Shown: positions 16,956 to 25,789, counted from the first letter of the stretch. The stretch: 64,000 bases of DNA from an uncultured Muribaculaceae bacterium (GCA_947381945.1 CANCXM010000001.1:156500-220499); one strand, 5' to 3'. Program-made: numbers and translations. The notes: generated by a model from the letters alone, not told the origin.

Positions 16956-18566
16956 TTGGAAGCATTAGCTGAATTCTTCACCGGACTCCTGTCAAGGGTC
17001 GCCACCACGCTCGAACGCGTCAATGTCGATGTCGAAAAAATCGTCGACGTGCTCAGCTATGACCCTGCGCAGCCTCTCATGTTCAACACGGGGCTATTCA
17101 TGCTCCTTTTCACCGCCTTCATGCTCATCTTCTGGATGGTCAAAGGTGTAAGGGTGTTGAAAATGACTCTCGTCATACTATTCTCCCTCTATTTCTACTA
17201 CAAATCCTCGGGGATGTGCTGTCTCATCCTCCTCGGGGTCTGTCTCAGCGACTTCATCCTCGGACTTCTGATGGAACAGGCTTCCCGCCGCTCACTCGTG
17301 TGGGCCAAACGGCTGATTGTCGGGCTCAACGTGGCCGTCAATGTCGGGATGCTTGCCTATTTCAAGTATTTCAATCTTATCCTCGACACTCTCTCGAATT
17401 TCTTCACGATGGAGATAAGCGTGGAGACCCTCCTGCTCCCTGCGGGTATCTCCTTCTTTACCTTCCGCTCCATCAGCTACATTGTCGACCTCTACCGCGG
17501 ACAGACCTCTGCTTGCCACAACCTTTTCGACTACATTTTCTTCCTCACCTTCTTCCCGCCGCTTCTTGCTGGTCCGGTTGTCAGGGCAAAGGACTTCCTG
17601 CCTCAGGTGAAGGGTAATCCTGCCGTGACCCCCGCAATGACCTCGGAGGGTATTTTCCTCATCATCACAGGTCTCATCAAGAAGGTGGTTATCGCTGACT
17701 TCATCAGCGGCAACTTCGTGGAACGCGTGTTCGATAATCCCGCTCTCTACAGCGGCTTCGAGAACCTCATGGCCACATTCGGCTTTACCGTCCAGCTCTA
17801 TTGCGACTTCTCCGGCTACAGCGACATGGCCATAGGTATCGCCCTCCTCATGGGATACCGCTTCCTTGAAAACTTCAACGCTCCCTTCAAGGCACAGAAC
17901 CCCACGGAATTCTGGCATCGCTGGCACATCTCACTCTCCACATGGCTGCGCGACTACGTTTATATACCCCTCGGTGGCAACCGCTGCTCGCGTCCGCGCA
18001 TGTATTTCAATCAGTTCGCGACAATGGTCATCGGCGGTCTGTGGCACGGTGCATCGTGGATGTATGTCATCTGGGGTGCGATCCACGGCGGTCTCCTCGT
18101 CCTCCACAAGATACTGCGCCGTCTCTTCCCCCTTCAGGTGGCGCGTACCGTCGTCACCGAGAGCGGCGAGGTGATGGTTGTCGGTTCCGGCATTCCCCCG
18201 ACATCATGGATGGCACCCTTTATCAAGGGTTTCAACATGCTGCTCACCTTCTTCCTCGTGGCTGTGACCTTCATGTTTTTCCGTGCTCCATCGCTTGAGG
18301 ATGTCGGGATGATGTGGCATCAGATTCTCTTTGATTTCCATCTTTCGGTGGCTCCGCAGTTCGTCGAGAGCTACCTGAGCATTGTCCTGCTGATTGTGGG
18401 TGCCTACGTCGTCCACATTTCCCCGTCGCGCCTCACGGGTCGTGTCCGCACGCTCTTTGAAAGCGCCCCTGCAATTGTCCAGGCCGTTATCTTCGCCCTT
18501 GTAATCCTCATCGTAATCCAAGTCCGCCAAAGCGACATCGTCCCCTTCATCTATCTGCAATACTGA
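16956..18566 (+). CDS. MBOAT-family membrane O-acyltransferase
   Basis: This 536-residue polytopic protein of the AlgI/DltB/PatA type moves acyl groups (usually acetyl) from the cytoplasm across the membrane. Conserved features are LLLPAGISFFTFRSISYIVDLYRG, FFPPLLAGPVVRAKDFLPQV, QLYCDFSGYSDMAIGIALLMGY, FWHRWHISLSTWLRDYVYIPLGG and the catalytic His segment IGGLWHGASWMYVIWGAIHG. The best start is a TTG at 16956; the next in-frame ATG is about 40 codons later, within PLMFNTG, and would still keep the family core. It belongs with the two SGNH genes before it. Its last 363 bp overlap an opposite-strand ORF. Confidence 0.9.
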   Translation: MEALAEFFTGLLSRVATTLERVNVDVEKIVDVLSYDPAQPLMFNTGLFMLLFTAFMLIFWMVKGVRVLKMTLVILFSLYFYYKSSGMCCLILLGVCLSDFILGLLMEQASRRSLVWAKRLIVGLNVAVNVGMLAYFKYFNLILDTLSNFFTMEISVETLLLPAGISFFTFRSISYIVDLYRGQTSACHNLFDYIFFLTFFPPLLAGPVVRAKDFLPQVKGNPAVTPAMTSEGIFLIITGLIKKVVIADFISGNFVERVFDNPALYSGFENLMATFGFTVQLYCDFSGYSDMAIGIALLMGYRFLENFNAPFKAQNPTEFWHRWHISLSTWLRDYVYIPLGGNRCSRPRMYFNQFATMVIGGLWHGASWMYVIWGAIHGGLLVLHKILRRLFPLQVARTVVTESGEVMVVGSGIPPTSWMAPFIKGFNMLLTFFLVAVTFMFFRAPSLEDVGMMWHQILFDFHLSVAPQFVESYLSIVLLIVGAYVVHISPSRLTGRVRTLFESAPAIVQAVIFALVILIVIQVRQSDIVPFIYLQY

Positions 18567-19037
18567 TTGCAATGTATGCCGCTTGGGTGTGCTTCCCTCT
18601 TCCGGACCTATTTTCGGAGATTGACCGTTGTTTGTATCCTGAATTTTCTTTTCAATGCATTTCTCCTCGTTTTTGCGAGCTTCTTCTGCCTTTTGTGCTT
18701 CCTTGAGCGCACGGCGTTCGGCGGCGCGGGCTTTGGCTTTGGCAGAACGTTCAATGGCGAGGTCAAGGTCGAAGCTTAGGCAGGTGAATACTATCAGCAT
18801 ACATTCGTAGGCGTAGTGATTTCCGAGGCGCTCCCCTTTGAGAAGATAGCGGTCGATGTGTGGCATGAGATACTTCATCCACTCCGCACCATAGCCTAAT
18901 TCATCCATGATTTTTTCACCACGGATACGCACTTTTTCGTAGTATGCTTTGGATATGGGGAAGTTCCATGTTTTCTTTGTCGCGACGGCTCCGGATTTGG
19001 ATTTCTTGGCTTGATTTTGTGTTGGGTGTATTGTCAT
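18204..19037 (-). CDS. Hypothetical protein with a readthrough tail antisense to the MBOAT gene
   Basis: The frame gives 277 residues. The N-terminal half looks like a real conserved protein: a basic start (TIHPTQNQAKKSKSG), then KTWNFPISKAYYEKVRIRGEKIMDELGYGAEWMKYLMPHIDRYLLKG, then a Lys/Ala/Glu-rich helix (about 95-130). From about residue 157 on it is the antisense of the MBOAT C terminus and is very acidic and His-rich, unlike a domain. The natural protein probably ended near residue 130-155, and its stop may have been lost by a small change. I do not recognise a function; no signal peptide or membrane helix is seen. Confidence 0.5.
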   Translation of the reverse strand: MTIHPTQNQAKKSKSGAVATKKTWNFPISKAYYEKVRIRGEKIMDELGYGAEWMKYLMPHIDRYLLKGERLGNHYAYECMLIVFTCLSFDLDLAIERSAKAKARAAERRALKEAQKAEEARKNEEKCIEKKIQDTNNGQSPKIGPEEGSTPKRHTLQSVLQIDEGDDVALADLDYDEDYKGEDNGLDNCRGAFKERADTTREARRGNVDDVGTHNQQDNAQVALDELRSHRKMEIKENLMPHHPDILKRWSTEKHEGHSHEEEGEQHVETLDKGCHP

Positions 19038-19284
19038 GGCAGGAGAGGGGATTTTGGGTGGTTGATATAGGTTTTGGATTTAGGTATGACTTTGGGCGTT
19101 TTTCTGTCGGAGTTGAAAAAAATGAGGCCGGGATTTTATGGCTGTTGGCTTAGGATTGGATTTATTAAAACAGTTTCGTAAATTTTTTTTGCAAATATAC
19201 TGCCCGTTTCCCGGTGAAAAGGTGCGATAATGCAAATATGGTGTGGACAATAAGAGTTAAATTTGATGTGTCAAGCATTTGCCA

Positions 19285-19316
19285 TTTGTCATTGCAAAGA
19301 ATAATAACTACTTTTG
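19285..19316 (+). promoter_or_regulatory. Promoter of the TPR/HTH regulator gene
   Basis: TTTG (19285-19288) and TACTTTTG (19309-19316) are 20 bp apart. It lies about 108 bp before the chosen start at 19424, which supports that start over upstream in-frame codons. The rest of 19038-19284 is AT-rich and holds no supported gene. Confidence 0.65.
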
Positions 19317-19423
19317 CAATAGTGGTTTCCTCTATTCCTTTCCAGAAAATTTGTAGACAGAAGTGTGTGATAGAAGTTTTCAGTGGGATGGCGTGGACCT
19401 TTCTATACCCGTTTTTGAGGTTA

Positions 19424-21088
19424 ATGGCAATGCGAAATTTAATTTTGATTCTTTTAGCTGCAGTTTCCGTGGGCATCGTTTCTTGTTCACGCTCGCAGTC
19501 ACACGATGAGGTGTTGACCGTCGCGGAGGGGCTGCTGCATACTGATACGGACAGCGCTCTCTCGATGCTTGACCGGATTGATCCATACGATTTGAAGAAT
19601 GATTCTCTCAAGGCGAAATACCACTATTTGAAGGGTTGGGGTCATCTGAGGCAGAATCGTTCCATGATAGGTGATTCGCTCATCTCGTTCGCGCATGAGT
19701 ATTATCGCGGTAAGGATATGGTGAGGGATATAAGAAGTGCCACGGCATCGGCGTGGTATAAATTCTGGGTCGGCGATACCCCTGGTGCCATCAGAATGTT
19801 TGATTCTATTGTCACTCTGAATGGTGTGGCTGATTCGCTTTTGGTGCAGACTCTGCGTATCCGCGTATTGCTCGGAGCGGCTGAGTATCAGGGCCGGGAG
19901 CTTATTCCTTTGGCCAGAAGACTTTTGGAGATTGAGACTGATTCCATGAGGAAAATAGAAGCCACATGTATGCTCATCAGTGCCTACGAAAATGCCTATC
20001 TCCCTGATTCCGCTCTCCTGCTCACAGACGGACTCATCGATTATGCCCGCGCTAAGAGGTGGGGTGATAAGCAATTTCTCTTTGAATTCCAGCGTGCTCA
20101 GATATTGGCTGAAATGGGCCGGAGTATTGAGAGCAACGATGCCGTGGCCGGGATTTTCAGCAAGTCGTCACCCGACAATGGTGCTGCCGACTATCTGCAT
20201 CTGCAACGTGCAATGAATTTTTTGAATCTTGGCGACAGGAACTTGGCAAGCCGTGAACTCGCTTTGGCTGACAGTTTCGCTTCACGGCTCAGGAGTGATG
20301 ACGACACCTATTACAGAAGCTACAGCAATCTTCTGCATGTCATGATTGATTTCAAGGAGACAGGGAGGATGAAACTTGAGCATGTCAATAGTCTCAACAA
20401 TCGTCAGAGGGAGCGTTTCAACCGCATGAAAGCTTCGCAATGGGAGTCAGAGCGTGGTGCGTTGCAGCAGCAGAGCCGTGCGCTTTCACTCAAAGCGGAA
20501 AATGAGCATAAGACGGTGGTCATTCTTGTCGTTACCTTCATGGCTTTCCTTATTGCTGTCGGAGCTATGTGGGTGATAAGGTTGCGCCGTCATCGCGAAC
20601 GAGAGAATGAAGAGAGGATAGAAGCATTGCAGAAAATGGTTGATGAATTCAATGCAAATTCTGCCACACTTTCATCCGTAACTGTTGACAATCTCGCATC
20701 ATTGCGCCGGGCAATGCTTCAGCAGCTCGGCATTATCAAGATGGTGGCAGAGACTCCAACTGAACAGAACCGCGAGATGCTCCGGCGAATATCTTCGATT
20801 GATGGTGATACCGATGGTGGACTCGTTGATTGGGAAAATATCTTTGAGATAATCAACAATCTTTATTCGGGATTCTATGATAAGCTTCACAGTCAATATG
20901 GCGCTGTGCTCAACAATAAGGAGGAGCAGATAATCGTATTGATGATGGCGGGTTTCTCGACAAAGGAGATCAGTGTTATAACAGGCCAGACAACCTCGAC
21001 AATATATGTCCGTAAATCATCAATAAGAAAGAAACTCTCCACCCCTGAAAAAGAGGACATAGTAGCATTTCTCAGGGATTTATTGTAG
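19424..21088 (+). CDS. Lipoprotein-like TPR protein with transmembrane helix and C-terminal LuxR-like HTH
   Basis: The chosen start gives 554 residues. The N terminus MAMRNLILILLAAVSVGIVSC is an SPII signal with lipobox IVSC. TPR-like helical repeats fill about 30-350, a single membrane helix is at about 365-385 (VVILVVTFMAFLIAVGAMWVI), then a charged coiled-coil segment. A C-terminal HTH (about 505-550) ends with MMAGFSTKEISVITGQTTSTIYVRKSSIRKKL, similar to LuxR/sigma-4 HTH helices. This topology puts the TPRs in the periplasm and the DNA-binding part in the cytoplasm, a one-component membrane regulator common in Bacteroidota. Targets are unknown. Upstream in-frame codons give no signal peptide and overlap the promoter. 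Confidence 0.75.
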   Translation: MAMRNLILILLAAVSVGIVSCSRSQSHDEVLTVAEGLLHTDTDSALSMLDRIDPYDLKNDSLKAKYHYLKGWGHLRQNRSMIGDSLISFAHEYYRGKDMVRDIRSATASAWYKFWVGDTPGAIRMFDSIVTLNGVADSLLVQTLRIRVLLGAAEYQGRELIPLARRLLEIETDSMRKIEATCMLISAYENAYLPDSALLLTDGLIDYARAKRWGDKQFLFEFQRAQILAEMGRSIESNDAVAGIFSKSSPDNGAADYLHLQRAMNFLNLGDRNLASRELALADSFASRLRSDDDTYYRSYSNLLHVMIDFKETGRMKLEHVNSLNNRQRERFNRMKASQWESERGALQQQSRALSLKAENEHKTVVILVVTFMAFLIAVGAMWVIRLRRHRERENEERIEALQKMVDEFNANSATLSSVTVDNLASLRRAMLQQLGIIKMVAETPTEQNREMLRRISSIDGDTDGGLVDWENIFEIINNLYSGFYDKLHSQYGAVLNNKEEQIIVLMMAGFSTKEISVITGQTTSTIYVRKSSIRKKLSTPEKEDIVAFLRDLL

Positions 21089-21344
21089 GGTTATCGTTGT
21101 AGTATAGAGATTTTTTAGAGTATAGAGATTATTTTTTATAGTATAGAGATTAAAGTATAGAGTATAGATAATAGTAGATGAGGTTGCGCTTGGGGCGTTT
21201 CTCTTTCCCGGTTGAAGTATTGGTTTATGTGGGATATATACTGCGAAGTCCAAATACATGATGCTCTCCGTGTATTCTATCGATTAAACCGTAGCGAATG
21301 ATGCTCAGGCGTTTTCGGTCATTCTTTTTACTACAGGAATAGAA
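21089..21344. other. Gene-free AT-rich stretch with TATAGAGATT repeats
   Basis: Between 21100 and 21175 the word GTATAGAGATT or close variants occurs about five times at irregular spacing. I see no ORF or RNA gene here. Confidence 0.5.
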
Positions 21345-21386
21345 GGCGCATGGAAAACACTGGTTTTTTACCATGCGCCCTTTTTT
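21345..21386 (+). terminator. Strong hairpin terminator downstream of the TPR/HTH gene
   Basis: GGCGCATGG (21345-21353) pairs with CCATGCGCC (21371-21379), followed by CTTTTTT. The loop contains an A-rich and T-rich strand that may extend the stem. CCATGCGCC-like sequence recurs just after (ACCATGCGCC, 21388 on), a partial duplicate of the 3' strand. Confidence 0.7.
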
Positions 21387-21460
21387 ACCATGCGCCGAAT
21401 AGGAATTTGTGACTACGCTTTAAATTAAATACCTTATATATTAGTTGTGTGAGAGACTAA

Positions 21461-21500
21461 AAAAGAAAGAGTTAAAATCTTAAGATTTAACTCTTTCTTT
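21461..21500 (-). terminator. Palindromic terminator of tRNA-Gln
   Basis: The segment is a nearly perfect palindrome: AAAAGAAAGAGTTAAA, ATCTTAAGAT, then the complementary arm ending CTCTTTCTTTT. Read on the minus strand it begins three bases after the tRNA 3' end and is followed by a T-run. Confidence 0.7.
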
Positions 21501-21502
21501 TG

Positions 21503-21573
21503 TTGCCTTGGAAGGATTCGAACCCTCACAGGCGGAACCAGAATCCGACGTGCTACCATTACACCACAAGGCA
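21503..21573 (-). tRNA. tRNA-Gln (anticodon CTG)
   Basis: On the minus strand the 71-nt gene reads TGCCTTG ... CAAGGCA with discriminator A. It has a 7-bp acceptor stem, a D-loop with GTGTAATGGTAGCAC, an anticodon loop TTCTGGT (anticodon CTG) and a T-arm GAGGGTTCGAATCCTTC. CCA is not encoded. A promoter with both elements lies upstream and a palindromic terminator downstream. Confidence 0.95.
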
Positions 21574-21624
21574 ATTTTTATTTCGTTTTGTCATTAGGAG
21601 TGGTGTTGTTTCCTTTTGACAGTG

Positions 21625-21656
21625 CAAAGGTAGGGGTAAATTCTGAATCCACCAAA
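21625..21656 (-). promoter_or_regulatory. Promoter of tRNA-Gln
   Basis: On the minus strand TTTG (21656-21653) and TACCTTTG (21632-21625) are 20 bp apart, about 50 bp upstream of the tRNA 5' end. This is an exact consensus match. Confidence 0.75.
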
Positions 21657-22285
21657 TTTTTTCGAAACTTTTTTCAAAAAAAATAGCACGAAACCCTTTT
21701 TGGAGGCATCAGAATGGGGTTTTTGATGCGTTTTGAGGGCTGGTTTTACTATTCTGGAATCGGCTTTTGAATTGGTTTTCAGTGTGTTTTGGCTATTACG
21801 TATTGGTCATAATCGGTGAATGTGGCGATGAAGAAAAATTTCGACAAATTTTTCTAAAATTTCGTATGGACCGTGAAAAATATGTGATGGGGTGGAGAAA
21901 TTTTTTTGATTTTGTGTTGTGATGAAGTGAAAAATTTCTTCATCATGCCATGTGTGTCCTGTTCATCATGTCATGTGTCTTGTTTTGCATGATGATTTTT
22001 TGTCGCGACAGCGGCCAATCGAAAAAATATGGCGTTGATATTTACAAAATGCATAGCTGTAATGACCGTGAGCAAGCTCTGGCCATTGGCTTCAGCTTTC
22101 AACTCTGCAAATCTATCCTATAAAGAAATGCCGCTCCGAAATGGAGCGGCATATTGGCCATAAGTGAGAATATGTTTTCTATATATAATAAGGTGTACTA
22201 TAAATGAAGCAAAGCTCTCCTATATATAATAAGGTGTAAATCCTCCACATCAGAATGAGACTTGTCCAGTTAGGAACGCCAAAGT
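21657..22285. other. AT-rich gene-free stretch with hairpin and direct repeats
   Basis: No gene is supported. The hairpin ATGCCGCTCC (22128-22137) / GGAGCGGCAT (22143-22152) is followed on the minus strand by TTTCTTTAT and may terminate transcripts coming from the GNAT gene. A 19-bp exact direct repeat, CTATATATAATAAGGTGTA, occurs at 22179-22197 and 22220-22238. Around 21935-21990 the phrase CATCATG(C/T)CATGTGT is repeated. Confidence 0.5.
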
Positions 22286-23134
22286 TCAAATATTTCGGCA
22301 CATCGCGAATTGCGACAATCCCTTTTCCACGCCGAGTGATAAAAGGAAGGCCGGGAGGGTTTTCTCGTTCGTGTCGATGTTGAGGATCTTGATGGATGGA
22401 GACTCTGCTGCTTTCAGGCTGTTGGCGAGTAGGGCAGTGGCTATACCTTGTCTGCGATGTTGACGGTCGACGGCTATTTGAGTGACATCTCCGGAGACGG
22501 GATCAAGCACGCAGTAGCCCACCGGATTTCCGTCAAGGAAGGCTCCGCTTATCAAAAGTCCGTGTTTCCCTCTTGAAATCGAATTGAGGTCATTTTGCCA
22601 TGACGGCTTGAAGTCACAGAAGTGTTCCATTCCGCTGAGCGCTTCGGGTTGGAGCGGGTGAAACTCGATCCGGTCGGGATAGGGTCTGTCAAGCCGGAGT
22701 CTATCGATGGACTGATTGTAGCAATCGTATTCCGATGTGATTTCAAAACCGTTGGCCCGATAGACATTTATGGCGGCAGTGTTGTCTTGGAGCACCTCAA
22801 GGACGTATTGCTTTATTCCTGCTTCTTTCAGGTAAGGTATGGAATATCTGAACAGTTGTCCGGCTATCCCTTGGCCTCTGAATGCCGGCAGTGTGCCTGT
22901 TCCGCAATCGTAACAACTCGTGATGCCGTTGTATGGTCCGGCGCCGTTCAGGGTGAATGCCACGATTTCGTCGTTTTCAAAAGCAGCGAATGAAAGATGC
23001 GGACAGAAACCGCGCCTCACAAGCATATCGGCGATCTGTTTGCGGTTGAATTCAACGGCATAATCGCAAAATGCTTTCTGAAACGCTTCGAGGACCGATT
23101 CAAAGGGTATGTTGGAAAGACTGTTGATTGTCAT
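22286..23134 (-). CDS. Tandem GNAT-family N-acetyltransferase
   Basis: This 282-residue cytoplasmic protein has two GNAT domains. The first (about 1-140) has the acetyl-CoA loop in GTLPAFRGQGIAGQLF and continues AGIKQYVLEVLQDNTAAINVYRANGFE. The second (about 155-280) has QIAVDRQHRRQGIATALLANSL. Both R-x-x-G-x-G/A loops look intact. The substrate cannot be told. It is on the minus strand, after yccF and the his genes, and separated from yccF by about 64 bp. Confidence 0.85.
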   Translation of the reverse strand: MTINSLSNIPFESVLEAFQKAFCDYAVEFNRKQIADMLVRRGFCPHLSFAAFENDEIVAFTLNGAGPYNGITSCYDCGTGTLPAFRGQGIAGQLFRYSIPYLKEAGIKQYVLEVLQDNTAAINVYRANGFEITSEYDCYNQSIDRLRLDRPYPDRIEFHPLQPEALSGMEHFCDFKPSWQNDLNSISRGKHGLLISGAFLDGNPVGYCVLDPVSGDVTQIAVDRQHRRQGIATALLANSLKAAESPSIKILNIDTNEKTLPAFLLSLGVEKGLSQFAMCRNI

Positions 23135-23198
23135 GCGAAAAGTGATTGGCTGGGGGAAGGTTGGATGTAAAGGAATGACTGCTGTTGTCGGATGAAGG

Positions 23199-23567
23199 TC
23201 AGTTGACGGAGTTGCCGAAGGGGAACAGGGCGAGTTTCATCAGTTTGAAATGCTGGAGGCCGAAAGGAATCCCGACTACAGTCACACAGAAGATGAGACC
23301 CCAGCAAAGGTGGGTCAAAGCAATCGGCACTCCACCGACAAACCACCAGATGACGTTCATGATGCCGGCGAGGCAGCCCGACGGCCAGGAGGTGTCGACG
23401 ATTTGTGTGCCGAAAGGCCACAGAGCAAGCGCTGCAAGTTTCAGCGTCTGCAATCCGAAAGGGATACCGATTATGGTGACCATCATCAGCAGGCTGGAAA
23501 TAGCATATTCAATGGCGATCATCAGTCCTCCGAAGACCACCCATATAATGTTGAGCAGTAGGTTCAT
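23199..23567 (-). CDS. yccF: YccF family inner membrane protein
   Basis: This 122-residue protein is built from two repeats of the YccF domain. Each half has hydrophobic helices and the hallmark GIPFGLQ(T/H)xKLxxLALxPFG, at about 33-55 and 98-120. WVVFGG and WWFVGG open the two halves. The molecular function of the family is not established. It has no close functional link with the his genes upstream. Confidence 0.88.
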   Translation of the reverse strand: MNLLLNIIWVVFGGLMIAIEYAISSLLMMVTIIGIPFGLQTLKLAALALWPFGTQIVDTSWPSGCLAGIMNVIWWFVGGVPIALTHLCWGLIFCVTVVGIPFGLQHFKLMKLALFPFGNSVN

Positions 23568-23686
23568 TGTGCTTGGGTTTAATAAAGACCTTCTTAATCA
23601 ATCGGGGCGGACGGCAATTTTAATCACGTTGCCGTCACCTCCTTTCAAACGTCCGGTTGGCCTCGATGGTTCTTGGAGTGTGAGGA

Positions 23687-24286
23687 TTACGAGTGGCGGC
23701 GGAGGAGTTCTTTTTCGAGTTCCGGAAGGCTGATTCCCATCTGTTCGACGAGGACGAGGAGGTGGTAGATGAGGTCGCAGGCTTCGTAGGTGAATCGGTC
23801 CTTGTTGCCGTCGACGGCTTCCACGACTGATTCGACGGCTTCCTCGCCGACTTTCTGTGCGATTTTTTTCACGCCCTTTATGAAAAGTTTGGTCGTGTAG
23901 CTGTCCTCGGGCATCTCGGCGTGGCGCTGCCGTACGAGAGCCGACAGCGAACGGATGAAGCCATCCTCCGCCGGGGTGTCAAAACAGGAGACGGTGCCAC
24001 GGTGGCAGGTCGGGCCGTGGGGGATGGCCTTTATTAATAAGGTGTCGCCGTCACAGTCGGCATACATGTCAACCACGTCAAGGAAGTGGCCGCTCGTTTC
24101 GCCTTTGGTCCAGAGGCAGGAGCGTGTGCGGCTGTAGAATGTCACATGGCCGGATGATAGCGTGAGGTCGAATGCCTCGCGGTTCATGTAGCCGAGCATG
24201 AGCACACGGAGTGTGACGGAGTCCTGAATGATTACGGGTAGGAGGCCGTCGGCACATTTATCGAGTTTGAAATCGTCGAAAGTCAT
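23687..24286 (-). CDS. hisIE: Bifunctional phosphoribosyl-AMP cyclohydrolase / phosphoribosyl-ATP pyrophosphatase
   Basis: This 199-residue enzyme does steps 2 and 3 of histidine synthesis. The N-terminal cyclohydrolase domain (about 1-110) has [28 protein letters not shown] and the metal site DCDGDTLL ... HGPTCHRG. The C-terminal MazG-like pyrophosphatase (about 110-199) has [18 protein letters not shown] and [17 protein letters not shown]. It overlaps hisF by four bases (ATGA), so the two are translationally coupled. The other his genes are not in this window. Confidence 0.95.
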   Translation of the reverse strand: MTFDDFKLDKCADGLLPVIIQDSVTLRVLMLGYMNREAFDLTLSSGHVTFYSRTRSCLWTKGETSGHFLDVVDMYADCDGDTLLIKAIPHGPTCHRGTVSCFDTPAEDGFIRSLSALVRQRHAEMPEDSYTTKLFIKGVKKIAQKVGEEAVESVVEAVDGNKDRFTYEACDLIYHLLVLVEQMGISLPELEKELLRRHS

Positions 24287-25041
24287 AGTCTAACGGGTAT
24301 ATTTCGGGTGTTGAGTTCTTTTTTAAGGTCTGAGATTGAGATTTCTCCGTAGTGGAATATTGATGCGGCGAGGGCTGCGTCGGCTTTTCCGAGGGTCAGT
24401 ACTTCGGCAATATCATCCACCGAACCGGCTCCTCCGGATGCTATGATGGGGATATTGACTTCTGCGGCGAGACGGGCAAATACATCGCAGGGGTAGCCTG
24501 AGCGGGTGCCGTCGTGGTTCATGGATGTAAACATAATTTCTCCCGCGCCGTTCTGTTCGGCCTCGCGCGCCCAACTGAAGAGCTCGCGGTCGCTCAGGCG
24601 GTTTCCTCCGTGGGTGGTGACATGCCAGATGCCGTCGTCGGTCAGACGAGCATCTATCGCTACGACCACAAACTGGCTTCCGTAGCGGGTGGCGATTTCC
24701 GAAATCAACTGAGGATTGCGGACGGCGGCGGAATTGACAGTTATCTTGTCGGCACCTGCATCGAGGAGGCGAGAGGCATCGTCAAGCGTGGCAATGCCAC
24801 CGCCGACTGTGAAGGGGATGTTGAGGCGGTCGGCAATACGGCTCACGAGCTGAGCGAATGTGTTCCGGCCCTCAAGTGTTGCGCTGATGTCGAGAAACAC
24901 AAGTTCGTCAGCTTCTTCCCGGGCATAGCGCGCACCGAGTTCAACCGGGTCGCCGACATCGGTCAGCCCGACAAAATTCACACCCTTTACGGTGCGTCCG
25001 TCCTTGACGTCAAGACATGGGATTATGCGTTTGGCAAGCAT
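24283..25041 (-). CDS. hisF: Imidazole glycerol phosphate synthase cyclase subunit HisF
   Basis: This 252-residue TIM-barrel enzyme makes imidazole glycerol phosphate and AICAR with HisH. It starts [23 protein letters not shown], containing the catalytic Asp of CLDV. The second catalytic Asp lies in AIDARL, and phosphate loops are [14 protein letters not shown] and [15 protein letters not shown]. It is the first gene of the local pair with hisIE. Its glutaminase partner HisH and the earlier genes must lie elsewhere. A weak -7-like TATATTTG is on the minus strand at 25100-25093. Confidence 0.95.
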   Translation of the reverse strand: MLAKRIIPCLDVKDGRTVKGVNFVGLTDVGDPVELGARYAREEADELVFLDISATLEGRNTFAQLVSRIADRLNIPFTVGGGIATLDDASRLLDAGADKITVNSAAVRNPQLISEIATRYGSQFVVVAIDARLTDDGIWHVTTHGGNRLSDRELFSWAREAEQNGAGEIMFTSMNHDGTRSGYPCDVFARLAAEVNIPIIASGGAGSVDDIAEVLTLGKADAALAASIFHYGEISISDLKKELNTRNIPVRL

Positions 25042-25260
25042 TATTAATATTGTTTATTTAAAATATGTGTATAAATTCCTGTTTGGAAGCTACAAATATA
25101 GTGTTTTTCCATGAAAATGCGAAAAGCTTGCTGTCGTGACTACAGTGTGTTAAAATGGCTATATCGGTGACTAAATGTTAAAATAAGGTTTAATAAATGA
25201 CAAATTTTTATACTTTTTTGCTAAAAATTAGGGGCCAAAAGAAAAAACTCTAAAAAAAAG

Positions 25261-25291
25261 TTTGGTAAGTAAATAAAATGTCTTACCTTTG
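25261..25291 (+). promoter_or_regulatory. Strong consensus promoter of the small lipoprotein gene
   Basis: TTTG (25261-25264) and TACCTTTG (25284-25291) have a 19-bp spacer, an exact consensus match. It lies 50 bp before the start codon at 25342. Confidence 0.75.
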
Positions 25292-25341
25292 CGGTGTTTT
25301 TGAAGCTTAAAATTGTTTTATAATTTAATCAAAAAGAAAAA

Positions 25342-25539
25342 ATGAAAAAGTTAGTTTTATTACTCGCTGTCGTTTTCAGCGCATCACTTTTCTCTTGCGG
25401 TTCTTCTGACAAGGCTGCCGCTGCTGCTGACTCTGCTGCTGTAGTAGAAGAAGTTGCTGTTGAAGAAGTAGTTGTTGCTGATTCAGTTCCCGCTGACAGC
25501 GTAGCTGCTCCCGCTGACTCTGTAGCTGCTGCTGAATAA
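25342..25539 (+). CDS. Small low-complexity lipoprotein
   Basis: This 65-residue protein has an SPII signal MKKLVLLLAVVFSASLFSC with the lipid-accepting Cys at 19. The mature 47-residue part is built almost only from Ala, Val, Glu, Asp, Ser and Pro, with the repeated words ADS, VEEV and PADSVAA. It is strongly acidic and probably unstructured. It has its own strong promoter and terminator, so it should be well expressed as a one-gene transcript. I cannot assign a function; a short spacer-like or surface lipopeptide role is possible. Confidence 0.75.
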   Translation: MKKLVLLLAVVFSASLFSCGSSDKAAAAADSAAVVEEVAVEEVVVADSVPADSVAAPADSVAAAE

Positions 25540-25583
25540 TTTCGGCCGACATAGTCGCACTTTTACAGACAAAAGAAAAAATC

Positions 25584-25623
25584 AAGCTGATTGCTCAGAC
25601 AGAGCGACCAGCTTCTTTTTTTT
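25584..25623 (+). terminator. Rho-independent terminator of the small lipoprotein gene
   Basis: AAGCTG-A-TTGCTC pairs with GAGCGA-C-CAGCTT around the loop AGACA, followed by C and nine T. Confidence 0.85.
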
Positions 25624-25789
25624 GTGCGGTTTTCTATTGAAATTTGCATTTTTGACCATTTTGATGGCATTTGACGATTATTAACGGCTAAAATAAAGAA
25701 AAAATAGCTAATTTTGTCCTTGAAGTCAGTCCGGGCGGTTTGAACCGGTCGCGACAGGCTTCGATGGAAAGGATTTTTTCAGTTCACTC

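Noticed and set aside
25042..25341. A His-rich leader peptide or attenuator before hisF
   Set aside because: After the pheA attenuator was found I looked for an equivalent here; no His-codon run and no terminator/antiterminator pair is visible.
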